A stretch of DNA of 64,000 nucleotides, from contig OY821744.1 in assembly GCA_963682055.1 (NCBI GenBank), positions 23,474,967 through 23,538,966 on the forward strand, written 5' to 3'. The notes under the pieces are model-generated. The model saw only the letters and a program-made list of their open reading frames with translations. It had not been told where the DNA came from and did no database searches. The position numbers were made by a program, and so were the translations under genes. Positions 21,497 to 32,997 of this stretch are shown piece after piece (the stretch's first letter is position 1; every line of letters starts with the position of its first letter). The DNA is from Primula veris. Taxonomy: Eukaryota > Streptophyta > Magnoliopsida > Ericales > Primulaceae.

Positions 21497-21828
21497 TATC
21501 CTCTGCAGATGTCCTTAAGGATATCCTCGGCAGACAGGTTGAAAGTGTATATCAGTTCGACCGGTTCGAAGCTCTTCTGCCTTTCCCTTCCCTGGAAGCG
21601 GCCTTGAGGTGGCTGCTTGGTCGGTGTCGGGTATGTGATCTGAAGGGGTTTATGTTCGTTGATCGGGGTTGGGCAGGCGATCTGAAGCGGTTTATGCTCG
21701 GGATCTCGGGGTTGCTCTGCCCTGCTATGGACCTCGGGACCTCTGTCCCTTCTGGTCGGTTTGAATGCTTCCCCCTGATTGTTCCTGGTTCTTTTGCGGC
21801 CCACCTGTGCCTCTCGGACTGTCCTTAA
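21497..21828 (-). pseudogene. TAT-type gag fragment, antisense to element D ORF
   Basis: The minus-strand reading REAQVGRKRTRNNQGEAFKP...PVELIYTFNLSAEDILKDI aligns along its length with Gag of element E (about 59840-60150 plus strand; REAQVGRKRVRNSRGEAFQP...VELRYTFNLSAEDILKEI). It is therefore the same TAT family. The fragment covers only the basic linker before the zinc knuckle and is joined directly to the end of the plus-strand ORF. Confidence 0.85.
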
Positions 21829-22714
21829 GGAATTGAAATTCAAAATGTTAATTTGGCATATTAGTTAGTTTTGTTGGAGGATGGATGTTATTTATAACAT
21901 TCAAATACATCTTGTGTACTTTAGGAGAAGTCTCCGAAAGCAAAGAACGAAGGCATGCCTTTCTGTTATCATCAGGTACAATTCTAAATCATGTTTTGGA
22001 CCATTTTACATATTCACTAATTCCATCAGACCATACATTTTGCTTTGAGATATTTTGTGGTGAGTAATAGTTGATCTATATCACTGGCCATGAACATTTT
22101 GTCTCTAGGAGGGGATTTACAACTGCTTGACCTAAGAACAAGATATATTTACACTATTTGGGATTCAGGCCTTGCTTGGCTGCAGAACTTAAGCTCATTT
22201 TTTACAAAAACTCGACAACATTTGGATGACCATAATTTAAAACATGAGCTTTTCTGATATTTTTGCTCGAAAAGGTTATAATCTTTAATCTGGATAAATA
22301 TCATCTTTTTCAACTTTAGATAATCCACATTATTTAAAGCTTTGAAGCTCAGTTTTTATTCTGGTTTTCGGCCTTAAAAAGGTAGAAGCTTGAGATCAAT
22401 GAATCTCTCTCTCTTTTTTTCTAACGCCAGCTTAATTATCTAAAGAAACCACAAGCACCTCAACCTTTTATTATCTAGTGACTAATCCGGTAGGTGTTAT
22501 GATATGAAAACAGTTTGAATTGTCTTTTTTTTTTTATCAAGTTTAAATTCTCTAATTGGCCTACTATTTAGACTATAGTATAGATATTTTTTTGTAAGAT
22601 ATTCAGTTGGAAAAACTATGAGCTAGAAAATTATTTACATTATTGATGGCGTTTATAGAACCGGACTCTACCTTCATTGATATATCTCTTGTGTTGAATA
22701 ACATCTTTCTCCAG
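21829..22714. other. Host DNA upstream of epimerase exons
   Basis: Similarity to gag stops at about 21828. A short exon-like piece bounded by ag and gt lies at about 21925-21975 but has no recognised family. The duplicated epimerase segment starts near 22645. The first exons of the epimerase gene were not found here. Confidence 0.45.
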
Positions 22715-22855
22715 TTTCGAATTCCGTCTGAGTCACTCTTTCAGCAGATGGAAAGTTGAGCTTGAAATCTTGCATAAAGAACATTAATGAAATTATGAAA
22801 AGCTAAATGGCTTTTCATTTGCTTATCATACATATTTGGCTGTCTCGGACATACG
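22715..22855 (+). pseudogene. Glucose-6-phosphate 1-epimerase exon (SFEFRL...VSDIR), copy 1
   Basis: The acceptor is tttctccag and the donor cg|gtatgg. Pieces in successive frames read FEFRL, then VTLSADGKLSLKSCIKNIN, then NGFSFAYHTYLAVSDIR. These follow the order of the galactose mutarotase-like fold of plant glucose-6-phosphate 1-epimerases (YeaD type), which interconvert alpha- and beta-glucose 6-phosphate. A small deletion after FEFRL and a ~20-bp insertion before NGFSF shift the frame and create stops. The phase of the donor matches the next exon at 24846, confirming the pair. Confidence 0.8.
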
Positions 22856-23044
22856 GTATGGTTTTTGTAAGTTAAAGATGCGTATGATTCCTTCTTTAAT
22901 TGTAGAATATTATATGTAGACCTTTAATACAAATTGTGCAGTGAGATTTTGATGAAATGATATGTGGAGTTCTGATTTTCCACAGATCTCTTTTGAATAG
23001 CAGTTTGATTAAATTGGTTCTTGGTTCAATGCATGGTTGGTATT

Positions 23045-24805
23045 TGTCATGCCCCAAAATCCGAAAAATAGGGACATTAAGGCGTGACCTTTTAAACAAA
23101 ATGAAAAAGAACCTGTTGGTACAAAATTTAACTTTTAAAAGAAAATAACTTGCGAGCTAAAGGAACAATTAAACGAATAAATAAAAATGTTTGTCAAACG
23201 TGGCTACAAGACGAGATGGTTTTAACAAAGTTATATTAAAATAAAAGAAACGAATGTAATTTGCCCGTAGGCTACAACCTCAAAAATAATCTAAGTAAAA
23301 GAAAACGAATCAAAGAAGCCCTGAACCCATGCGATACCTTGCTAGTGCTCCTATCCAAACGTCTCAACCTAAGTTGCACCTAAAAGACAAAACTGTAACG
23401 GTGAGTTCCACGCACATACATAGACGGGACGACACCACACAAGATACCGTCACTCCATCCTATAAATGCAAGAACTCACAAGCAACAACTACGATAACAA
23501 CGTATAAAAAGAAATATAATAACATCATACAACGAAATAAATTAAGTAACTCCAACACACATCTATAACAAACATGAATCTCTCACGCCACTCGCCCCAG
23601 TCCGTAAGACGAGTCATTCCCTATACCACTCAGCTCGTCTTATGTCCCCGGTATAGGAAGAGACATAGATCATTGCCAACATATAAAAATAACATACATG
23701 GATCTCTCACGCCACCTACCCCAGTCCGTAAGGTAGGTCATTTCCTATACCCCTCGGCTCGTCTTATGTCCCCGGTATAGGAAGAGACATAGACCATTGC
23801 CAATAAATAAATATCAAGGCCTCGGCCAATAATATTTATATTATTCAATTAACACAATTCCCAATAAAATCACATTCTCGCAATTCAACAAAACAAATAA
23901 GCATAGGTACTAAAATCACAACTATCCAAACAAGCCTTATAGTTTTCAATTAATTTCTTGCCAAACAAACCTCAACAAAACTCATACGTATCAATTCTCC
24001 AAAAAGTCAAATTGCCAAACAAGTCCAACAACATAAAACCCCATTCATGCATTTAAACAAACATCTTGTATGCATAAACTACAACTCATCTCTATTCAAC
24101 ATAAATTTACCCATTTTCATCAACAACTATAATAACACATAATCAACTCATAAAAACACGCAAACCCATCCATATTCTCATTAATTCGAAATTAATATGT
24201 CTAAATTCTCAACTTCTCCAATTCAAATAAGTGAATTAAAAGTGCAATAAATAAAACCGAATTAACAATTTAAGAACATAATTGAGATAAAAGTAAAAAC
24301 CCACAAATCTAAAATAAATGCAAGACCTAACCCTAACATACACCCTCGTCTAGTCGCAATGGATAACCCCCGTTACCTTAGTGCGTAGAGGAGATACTTC
24401 CGGTAAAAACCTGCTAATAGTGGTTTCTTCTTCTTCTTCCTAGGGTTTGGAACCTCTCTTCTCTCTCTTTTCTCTTTTTGTTAGTGGGTGGTTTTAGGTT
24501 TAGTGTTTTGAAAGTGGGCTGAAAAGAGGTTTAGCAAACTGTTTTAAGAGAGTTTGGGAAAGCGAACTATTTGGTCCACAAAGTTCTAAAAGTTAACTAA
24601 AAATCAAAACTATTATTTTACTGCTCAAAAATAACAAATGTTTAGAAACAAAACTATTGGGTCATTTTTATTTATAAAATTAGTAACATGTTTTTAAAAT
24701 AAAGTTTTTCGGAAGAGTTTCGGTTTTTGGCTAAAAATTGTATAAAACGTTTTTGGATTAATTAAATCATAAATAAAACCATTTATAAAAATCCGGGATG
24801 TTACA
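23045..24805 (-). mobile_element. Solo LTR of gypsy family B, TSD GTATT
   Basis: Plus-strand ends TGTCATGCCCC and GGGATGTTACA; GTATT flanks both sides (23040-23044, 24806-24810). The duplicated copy of the locus (41440-41470) has ggttggtattggtgatc with a single gtatt, the exact pre-insertion state. Length is 1,761 bp. A ~125-bp internal tandem duplication lies at about 23572-23810. Orientation is inferred from the TGTAACATCCC head shared with 1-79. There is no internal region, so the element was lost by LTR-LTR recombination. It sits in the intron between two epimerase exons. Confidence 0.95.
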
Positions 24806-24845
24806 GTATTGGTGATCTAAACGAGTCTCTAACTCTTTCTTGCAG

Positions 24846-24948
24846 TGATGCAAGGATTGAAGGGCTCGAAACAGGCGATTATCTGGACAACCTCATCGAA
24901 AGAGAGTGTTTTACGGAACAAGGAGATGCCATTACTTTTGAATCCGAG
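24846..24948 (+). pseudogene. Glucose-6-phosphate 1-epimerase exon (DARIEGLET...FESE), copy 1
   Basis: The acceptor is tcttgcag and the exon begins in the phase left by the exon ending at 22855 (cg + t). It encodes DARIEGLETGDYLDNLIERE then CFTEQGDAITFESE, the part of the epimerase leading into DRVYL. The 3' junction should fall after GAG, but the sequence reads GAG|TACCG, lacking the G of a GT donor. The same defect is in copy 2, so it predates the duplication. The open frame past GAG is intron read-through. Confidence 0.85.
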
Positions 24949-25259
24949 TACCGTGAAACTATTAAACATGAACTAATGAAATTTATTCAACTTGTTTATG
25001 GGAATTCATCGTCTTTGCTAGTGTTAAAGTATATAAGTACATTAGAGCTTCTAGGCCAATATACAGTCCATTCTTTCCCAACCTATGTCAACTAGTGTTA
25101 TTTTGAACTTCAATAAGCTGTGTTTTTGATAAACTGAACCTGATTTGTTTTTATTCTGGAAATTTAGTAAAGATGGAGGCTTTGGAGCTATTACTAAAAA
25201 TGGCATTTAATAAGTTGCATGATTACTAAAAATGGCATTTAATAAACTGGACCTGATTT

Positions 25260-26898
25260 TGTGAGATCCCTCATTTTTATTTATTTATTTTATTTTTAGA
25301 TCACTTTGATATAATATATATACTGATAGGTGGTTTAGTATTAAGTTGTAATTGCATGGATTAGTTTAGTACCTAGTTTAAACTATATCCTATATGGGTA
25401 CTTATGTACTGATTAATTATAAAGAATTAAAATAGTAATAAGTAAGTTACATTTGAATATAAGATTAGAATAGAATTATAACTTCCTAGTTCTGCGTATA
25501 CGACGTTAGAAAGAAAACCAAAAACAGAAGAAATAAGGGAAAAAGTGAGCAGTTGTGAGTTTTCAACAGTGACTTGGTTAAAGGTTTCAATTTTCCTCAG
25601 GTCAATTGCTTAGTGGTAATAGACGTTTTTGTGGTGGTCGGGATTCCGATCAGGTGAGTGTTGCTGTACTAAAACTATACTTATTTGATTTCCCATGTTA
25701 TTTGAAAACTATATTGATTGTGAATTCAGTTCACATAACTTGATTGATAGCAATTAATTTGTATTACATATTATGATCAAAGGTTGGAGCAACCATTACT
25801 TATTTTGGTTTTGAATAAATGTTTTGAGATTTGTAATGATTTTCGGGTCATATATTATAGTTAAGGAACATGCCTCTTGAGTGGGGTGACCTTAACTAAA
25901 TTATTTGACCTTTACGATGGTTTTCGGGACTAGTAATATAAAGGAACAGACCTCTTAAATGGGGTGACCTTAATTAAATGATTTAAAATTCCACGGAACA
26001 GGCCCTTTAAGTGGGTTGACTGTGGTAGCTAGGGTATACTTAATAAGTACCTCTAGTTTCTCAACAGTTTTGGAACAGGCCTCTTAAATGGGGTGACCTT
26101 AGCTGGATCATCTTAAAAGAAAATCTTAGGTCGCCAACCTAAGTGACTTTTTCGTTTGATGGTTGGATCCAACGGGCATTGCCCAGAGAGTAGAATGTAT
26201 GGCAATGATTACTATATTTGGTTCCCGATAATGCTTCGATATTATTTTGATTATCAATCTTACGCCTTATGTACGAACCATCTGATGTATTATGTTTTAG
26301 GTTGATTATGAGGAAACGAACAGGGGTTAAAACTGAAAAGATAATAAACCGTTTTCTAAGATTATTTCTCTTTACAGTGGTGTATTTATAGGCATATACT
26401 TGATCTGGATACAGACTATATGAAACTAGTTGCTTTTCTCAAAACTATCTGTCATATTGTCAAGTACAGTTAATATTCACTAAGCTCGTTTGGCTTATCC
26501 TCTCATTTTTAAAATCTTTTCAGGTTCATGATTAAGTTATCTGACAGGCTCGTTGTGGGATCGGGCTGTGACCTCCATTAGGCGTTTAATTATCTGTTTA
26601 TTTATCTAAAACTATGAGAATTGAGTTAATTCTGTTATGTTATTAGTTGGGTTATTCCTACTATTTGTTTTCTCTTCTTTCGGTTAACTAACTTTCTTGA
26701 TTGTTGGTGATTGGAGTATTGATGTTAATGCTATTGGGTTATCGGATTTCAATTAAATCTTTAGAGTCAAAGTTATCTGTCGCATTCTTGCACTCTAATT
26801 ATGTTACGGGGTAGCATCTTTTGGTTTTTAAAATGGGTTCTACCGGTTTTGGCTTCATGTACCGCATGCTCAAGCAAGTGGTATTCGGCCGTGCCACC
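25260..26898 (+). mobile_element. 5' LTR of Tekay element C, 3' end deleted
   Basis: Begins TGTGAGATCCC directly after GATTT (25255-25259). It is closely similar to 31323-32965 (about a dozen substitutions in the first 400 bp by eye). The last 21 bp of the LTR, the primer binding site and the gag start are missing: the sequence passes from cggccgtgccacc straight into gag. A degenerate repeat ggaacaggcctcttaaatggggtgacctta occurs about four times at about 25865-26105. Confidence 0.93.
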
Positions 26899-27512
26899 GA
26901 GACTCCAAAGGAAAATGAGGTTATTCAAATCACTGGTGTTGATAAGCAATTGACTATGGACGAACTGTTTTCCACAAGTTCTTAAAGACGAATGCTCCTG
27001 TATTTACGGGGACCGGAGGGGATAGAGAAGCTGATATATGGCTGCGTAGTATGGACAAAATATTTAATCGACTTGAAGGCTCCGACGAACAAAGAGTTAA
27101 CCTAGCAACATTTAAGTTACAAGGTGCTGCAGAGGATTGGTGGGATGCCACCGAACGGCAATATAAGGATAAGAAACATGAACTGACGTGGGAAAAGTTT
27201 AAGAAACTCTTCCTCGATGAGTATTACCCGTGGACACTACGAAAGAACAAGAAATCTGAACTCCTAAATATATCTCAGGAGGACATGACGATCGCAGAAT
27301 ACCAAATCAAATTTAATGAGTTATCGCGATACGTTCCGGAAATGGTGGCAACCCAAGAAGATAAGATAATGTTGTTTGAAAATGGACTAAACTCATCAAT
27401 TAAAGAAAGGTATGTCATGTGCCAGTCCAACTCTTTTTACGAGGCGATAGAAAACACAAAAAATGCGGAAACGAGTTATGGTCTAGCTAGCAAAAGGCAG
27501 AGCAATTCCTGA
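26899..27512 (+). pseudogene. Gag (N-terminally truncated), element C
   Basis: The capsid region follows the LTR stub: NAPVFTGTGGDREADIWL, FKLQGAAEDWWDATERQY, FKKLFLDEYYPWTLRKNK and DMTIAEYQIKFNELSRYV. The basic N-terminus is deleted together with the LTR end. A frameshift near 27490-27580 separates this part from the zinc knuckle downstream. Recognisable as a Tekay Gag related to that of element A. Confidence 0.88.
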
Positions 27513-27580
27513 AGCGACAGCGTGAACAACCTCAGCATGCAAATCAAGGGAGAGGAGGAGATTATTCGAATAAAAGGCAA

Positions 27581-28447
27581 GTGGGGGGAAATCCTTCGAG
27601 TGGTGGCTATGTACAACCAAGGTATGCTTGCGGTAGATGTGGGAAATCCCATCCCTCTGCTCAGTATTGCGATGGAAGAATCAAGAATTGTTTTAATTGT
27701 GGTAAGGAGGGGCATTTGAGCTATCATTGTCAAAGTCCCAAATCTGTAACCATCCAGAAAACTTCTTTCCAGGCAACCACGCATGCATCAAATGCGCTAC
27801 AACCAAAAGTTGCGACACTAGGGCAGAAGACTAGCGCTCAGGGACACATTTTTGCACTTATTAAGGAACAGGCAGAAGCTTCGGCCTCCGTTGTGCAAGG
27901 TATAATATATATCTCTAATTTTCCAGCAAAAGTTTTAATAGATTCTGGTTGCACACATTGCGTTGCATCACCGAACTTTTTGCGTCGCTTATCTGTACCT
28001 ATTGAACAGTTAGATAAGAGTCTTGTTGTTTCCACTCCTACTGGGGATACCATCGTTCTAAACTCAGTGTGTAAGGGGTGTATAGTAGAAATTGAGGGTA
28101 GAGTTTCTTATATTGATTTAATTGAATTAGAAATGAGTGATTTTGATGTGATATTGGGTATCAATTGGTTGTCGCCTCAATACGCCACTGTTGATTGCGA
28201 CCGGAAAAGGGTTACCTTCTCCCCTCCTAGGGAACCAGAGTTTACCTTCGATGGAGAACGTAAAAATGTATCATCACCTACAATTTCTAAAATGCAAGCA
28301 AATCGACTATTAAGAAAAGGCTGTAACAGATATCTAGCTTATGTCATTGGGGAAAACCAAATGGAAGTTAAGTTGACAAACCTACCGATTGTTAACGAAT
28401 TTGAAGATGTGCTTCCAGATGACCTTCCGGGGTTACCGCCTAACTGA
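27581..28447 (+). pseudogene. Zinc knuckle and aspartic protease, element C
   Basis: Two cysteine-rich motifs, CGRCGKSHPSAQYC and CFNCGKEGHLSYHC (the second a standard CCHC), precede a retropepsin with VLIDSGCTHCVAS (D-S-G active site, kept) and FDVILGINWLSPQYATVDCD. The frame ends with TGA at 28445-28447, just before the RT start (DDLPGLPPN then stop), and continues in the same frame as 28511. Confidence 0.9.
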
Positions 28448-29332
28448 GAAATTGAGTTTGGCATTGATCTCTTACTAGGGACCACACCGATATCGAAAGC
28501 CCCATATAGAATGGCACCAGTTGAATTGAGGGAACTACAAAATCAGTTACAAGAACTCCTAGATAAAGGTTTCATCCGTCCAAGTGTGTCACCTTGGGGT
28601 GCGCCAGTGCTCTTTGTCAAAAAGAAAGACGGATCGATGCGTTTATGTGTTGATTATCGAGAACTTAACAAGGTGGCAATAAAGAATCGATATCCATTAC
28701 CTCGTATTGATGACTTATTTGATCAGTTGCAAGGAGCTCAGGTGTTTTCAAAAATAGACCTACGATCTGGATACCATCAGTTAAAGATTAAGGAAGGTGA
28801 TGTTCCTAAATCTACTTTCAGAACCCGCTATGGCCATTACGAATTTTTGGTCATGCCTTTTGGATTAACCAATGCACCCGCATCATTCATGTGCCTGATG
28901 AACCGAGTATTTAAACCACAACTGGATAAATTTGTAGTAATATTTATTGATGATATTCTGATCTACTCAAGAAGCAAAGAGCATAAAAATCATTTAAAGA
29001 TAGTGTTGCAGACCCTTCGGGAACATAAACTTTTTGCAAAACTGTCAAAATGTGAGTTCTGGCTAGATAGTGTATCATTCCTCGGTCATGTGATAAGCAA
29101 AGATGGCATTAAAGTGGATGAAAATAAAATTAAGGCTATCGTGGAATGGTCGCCACCTACCAATGTCACAGAGGTACATAGCTTCTTGGGTCTCGCAGGT
29201 TACTACAGAAGGTTTGTGGATGGCTTCTCCCGTATTGCCTTACCATTGAACATCCTGACCAGGAAAGGAGAAAAGTTTGTTTGGACCGTGGAATGCCAGA
29301 AAAGTTTTATGAGCTTAAAGAACGATTGGTGA
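28448..29332 (+). pseudogene. Reverse transcriptase, element C
   Basis: The core is complete: [71 protein letters not shown] and the catalytic [22 protein letters not shown] and [13 protein letters not shown] follow. A frameshift at about 29281-29330 moves the reading to the RNase H frame. Confidence 0.93.
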
Positions 29333-29829
29333 GCGCCCCTATTCTTACACTACCGTCTCAAGAGGGAAGTTTTATAATTTATAGTGATGCTTCAAAACAG
29401 GGATTGAGATGTGTACTTATGCAAAATGGTAAAGTCATAGCTTATGCTTCTCGACAACTCAAACCACATGAGAGAAACTACCCAACCCATGACTTAGAGT
29501 TGGCAGCAGTTGTTTTTGCCCTCAAGATATGGAGGCATTATCTATATGGCGAGCCTTGTGAAATTTATACCAACCATAAGAGTTTAAGGTATATTTTCAC
29601 TCAAAAGGAGCTTGACATGAGACAGAGATGTTGGTTGGAGTTAATTAAAGACTACGATGTGGATATCTCATATCACCCTGGGAAAGCGAATGTAGTGGCT
29701 GATGCTTTAAGTCGGAAGTCGTCCTTACGTCTCGTAGCATTTTTGACAATACAACCTCAAATTATACAAGATTTTACTAGAATGGGTCTAGACGTGGTTA
29801 GGCATGGAGAGTCTGCCTTGTGTTATTAA
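29281..29829 (+). pseudogene. RNase H, element C, third catalytic Asp replaced
   Basis: [24 protein letters not shown] and [16 protein letters not shown] are clear. The third catalytic acidic residue, normally in T-D-H-K-S-L, reads N ([13 protein letters not shown]). The frame stops at 29827. Confidence 0.9.
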
Positions 29830-31287
29830 ATGACAATTCGTCCCACTTTACTCGATAGGATTAAATTAGCACAACTTGATGATCCTCAATGCAAGAAACT
29901 CATAGAGGAAATGACGAGCACGGGCACCACTGACTTTTCACTTGGTGCTGATGGGTTGTTGATGTTTAAAGACTGAATTTGTGTGCCACATTCTGGTGGT
30001 TTCAGAGAAGAAATTATGTTGGAGGCACATAATTCGAAGTACAATATTCACCCAGGTAGTACAAAAATGTACAGGGATTTGCGAGGACATTTTTGGTGGA
30101 TCGGTATGAAAAGAGGCATAGCAGATTTTGTAGCAAGATGTATGACTTGCCAACAAATCAAAATTGAGTATCAGAAACCTGCAGGTAAACTTAATTCACT
30201 GGATATACCATAATGGAAATGGGAGCACATCACCATGGATTTCGTGTCGGTCTTGCCTTGCACTAGTGCGGGGAATGATAGTGTTTGGGTTGTGGTTGAT
30301 CGTTTGACTAAGTGTGCGCATTTTATTCCAATCAAAATGACGTTTTCATTGGAAAAGCTCACTCAATTATATATTAAAGACATTATTAGATTACATGGTG
30401 CACCAGTGTCAATAATATCATATAGAGATCCTCGTTTCATCTCCAAGTTCTAGAACAGTTTGCACTCTGCTCTAGGGACAAAATTATCATTTAGTTCTGC
30501 TTATCACCCTCAAACTGATGGTCAATCGGAAAGAACTATCCAGACACTAGAGGATATGTTGAGAGCTTGTTCTTTGGAGTGGAAAGGTAATTGGGATGAA
30601 CACTTATCTCTAGTTGAATTCTCTTATAATAATAGTTTTCACTTGAGTTTAGGAGTTGCACCTTTTGAGGTATTATACGGGAGAAAGTGTCGATCCCCTG
30701 TCTGTTGGTTTGAAGTTGGAGAAAGGCAGCTCCTAGGTCCCGATTTAGTGCAGGATGCGTCAGAAAAGATTGTAGTCATTCGAGAGAAACTTGCCACTGC
30801 TCAAAGTCGTCAAAAGAGTTATGCTGATAATCGAAGAAGGGAATTGGATTTCGAAATAGGTGGAATGGTATTTATGAAAGTTTCAGCATGGAAAGGAGTA
30901 ATAAGGTTTGGTAAGAAAGGAAAGTTAAGTCCATGCTATGTTGGAACTTTTGAGATTCTCGAGAAGATAGGGGCTGTAGCTTATCGCTTGGCCTTACCTC
31001 CTAAGCTAGCAGCAGTACATAATGTGTTTCATGTCTCCATGATACGAAAATATATTCATAACCCTAATCATGTAGTTGATTACGAACCTCTACAAGTTAG
31101 AGAAGACATGTCTTATGAGGAGTTACCTATAAAAATTCTGGATGTACAAGAAAAGAAACTTCGTCGGAAAACCATCAAAATGGTAAAAGTTTTATGGAGA
31201 AACCATACAAAAGAAGAGGCGACATGGGAACTAGATGAGAATATGCGCGAGAAATACCCATTCTTGTTTGATGGGTGTTCAACATAA
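29830..31287 (+). pseudogene. Integrase and chromodomain, element C
   Basis: The zinc region is HHCC type (EAHNSKYNIHPGSTKMY to CMTCQQIK). In the core the first Asp (TMDFVSVLP) and the Glu (GQSERTIQ) remain, but the second catalytic Asp is Tyr (ISYRDPRFIS). Stops at about 29973, 30213 and 30453 break the frame. The C-terminal region ([26 protein letters not shown]) continues to a chromodomain ([20 protein letters not shown] then [11 protein letters not shown]). Lineage as in element A. Confidence 0.92.
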
Positions 31288-31322
31288 GTTTCGGGACGAA
31301 ACTTTTCTCAAGGGGAGGAGAA
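31288..31322 (+). other. Polypurine tract of element C
   Basis: After the TAA of pol the sequence reads gggacgaaac...caaggggaggagaa and then the 3' LTR head TGTGAGATC. The purine run abutting the LTR is the expected plus-strand primer. Confidence 0.85.
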
Positions 31323-32986
31323 TGTGAGATCCCTCATTTTTATTTATTTATTTTATTTTATTTTTACATCACTTTGATATAATTTATATACTGATAGGTG
31401 GTTTAGTATTAAGTTGTAATTGCATGGGTTAGTTTAGTACCTAGTTTAAACTATATCCTATATGGGTACTTATGTACTGATTAATTATAAAGAATTAAAA
31501 TAGTAATAAGTAAGTTACATTTGAATATAAGATTAGGATAGAATTATAACTTCCTAGTTCTGCGTACACGACGTTAGAAAGAAAACCAAAAACAGAAAAG
31601 ATAAAGGAAAAAGTGAGCAGTTGTGAGTTCTCAACAGTGACTTGGTTAAAGGTTTCAATTCTCCTCAGGTCAGTTGCTTAGTGGTAATAGACGTCTTTCT
31701 GGTGGTCGGGATTCCGATCAGGTGAGTGTTGCTGTACTAAAACTATACTTATTTGATTTCCCATGTTATTTGAAAACTATATTGATTGTGAATTCAGTTC
31801 ACATAACTTGATTGATAGCAATTAATTTGTATTACATATTATGATCAAAGGTTGGAGCAACCATTACTTATTTTGGTTTTGAATAAATGTTTTGAGATTT
31901 GTGATGATTTTCGGGTCATATATTATAGTTAAGGAACATGCCACTTGAGTGGGGTGACCTTAACTAAATTATTTGACCTTTACGATGGTTTTTGGGACTA
32001 GTAATATAAAAGAACAGGCCTCTTAAATGGGGTGATCTTAATTAAATGATTTAAAATTCCATGGAACATGCCCTTTCAGTGGGGTGATTGTGGTAGCTAG
32101 GGTATACTTAATAAGTACCTCTAGTTTCTCAACAATTTTGGAACAGGCCTCTTAAATGGGGTGACCTTAGCTGGATCATCTTAAAAGAAAATCTTAGGCA
32201 CCAACCTAAGTGACTTTTTCGTTTGATGGTTGGATCCAACGGGCATTGCCCATAGAGTAGAATGTATGGCAATGATTACTATATTTGGTTCCCGATAATG
32301 CTTCGATATTATTTTGATTATCAATCTTACGCCTTATGTACGAACCATCTGATGTATTATGTTTTAGGTTGATTATGAGGAAACGAACAGGGGTTAAAAC
32401 TGAAAAGATAATAAACCGTTTTCTAAGATTATTTCTCTTTACACTGGTGTATTTATAGGCATATACTTGATCTGGATACAGACTATATGAAACTAGTTGC
32501 TTTTCTCAAAACTATCTATCATATTGTCAAGTACAGTTAATATTCACTAAGCTCGTTTGGTTTATCCTCTCATTTTTAAAATCTTTTCAGGTTCATGATT
32601 AAGTTATCTGACAGGCTCGTTGTGGGATCGGGCCGTGACCTCCATTAGGCGTTTAATTATCTGTTTATTTATCTAAAACTATGAGAATTGAGTTAATTTT
32701 GTTATGTTATTAGTTGGGTTATTGCTACTATTTGTTTTCTCTTCTTTCGGTTAACTGACTTTCTTGATTGTTGGTGATTGGAGTATTGATGTTAATGCTA
32801 TTGGGTTATCGGATTTCAATTAAAGCTTTAGAGTCAAAGTTATCTGTCGCATTCTTGCACTCTGATTATGTTACGGGGTAGCATCTTTTGGTTTTTAAAA
32901 TGGGTTATACCGGTTTTGGCTTCAAGTACCGCATGCTCAAGCAAGTGGTATTCGGCCGTGTCACCACTTCGTTTTGGGGTGTGACA
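31323..32986 (+). mobile_element. 3' LTR of element C, TSD GATTT
   Basis: Full LTR, TGTGAGATCCC to GGGGTGTGACA (1,664 bp), followed by GATTT at 32987-32991, which matches 25255-25259. The internal repeat of ggaacaggcctcttaaatggggtga type is kept. The TSD defines element C as 25260-32986, inserted after the rearranged left edge of copia element F. Confidence 0.95.
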
Positions 32987-32997
32987 GATTTATTACT

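Noticed and set aside
24846..25090. Epimerase exon extended to ...YRETIKHELMKFIQLV
   Set aside because: The protein family continues from FESE into DRVYL, found at the next exon; the extra residues are intron read-through past a damaged donor.
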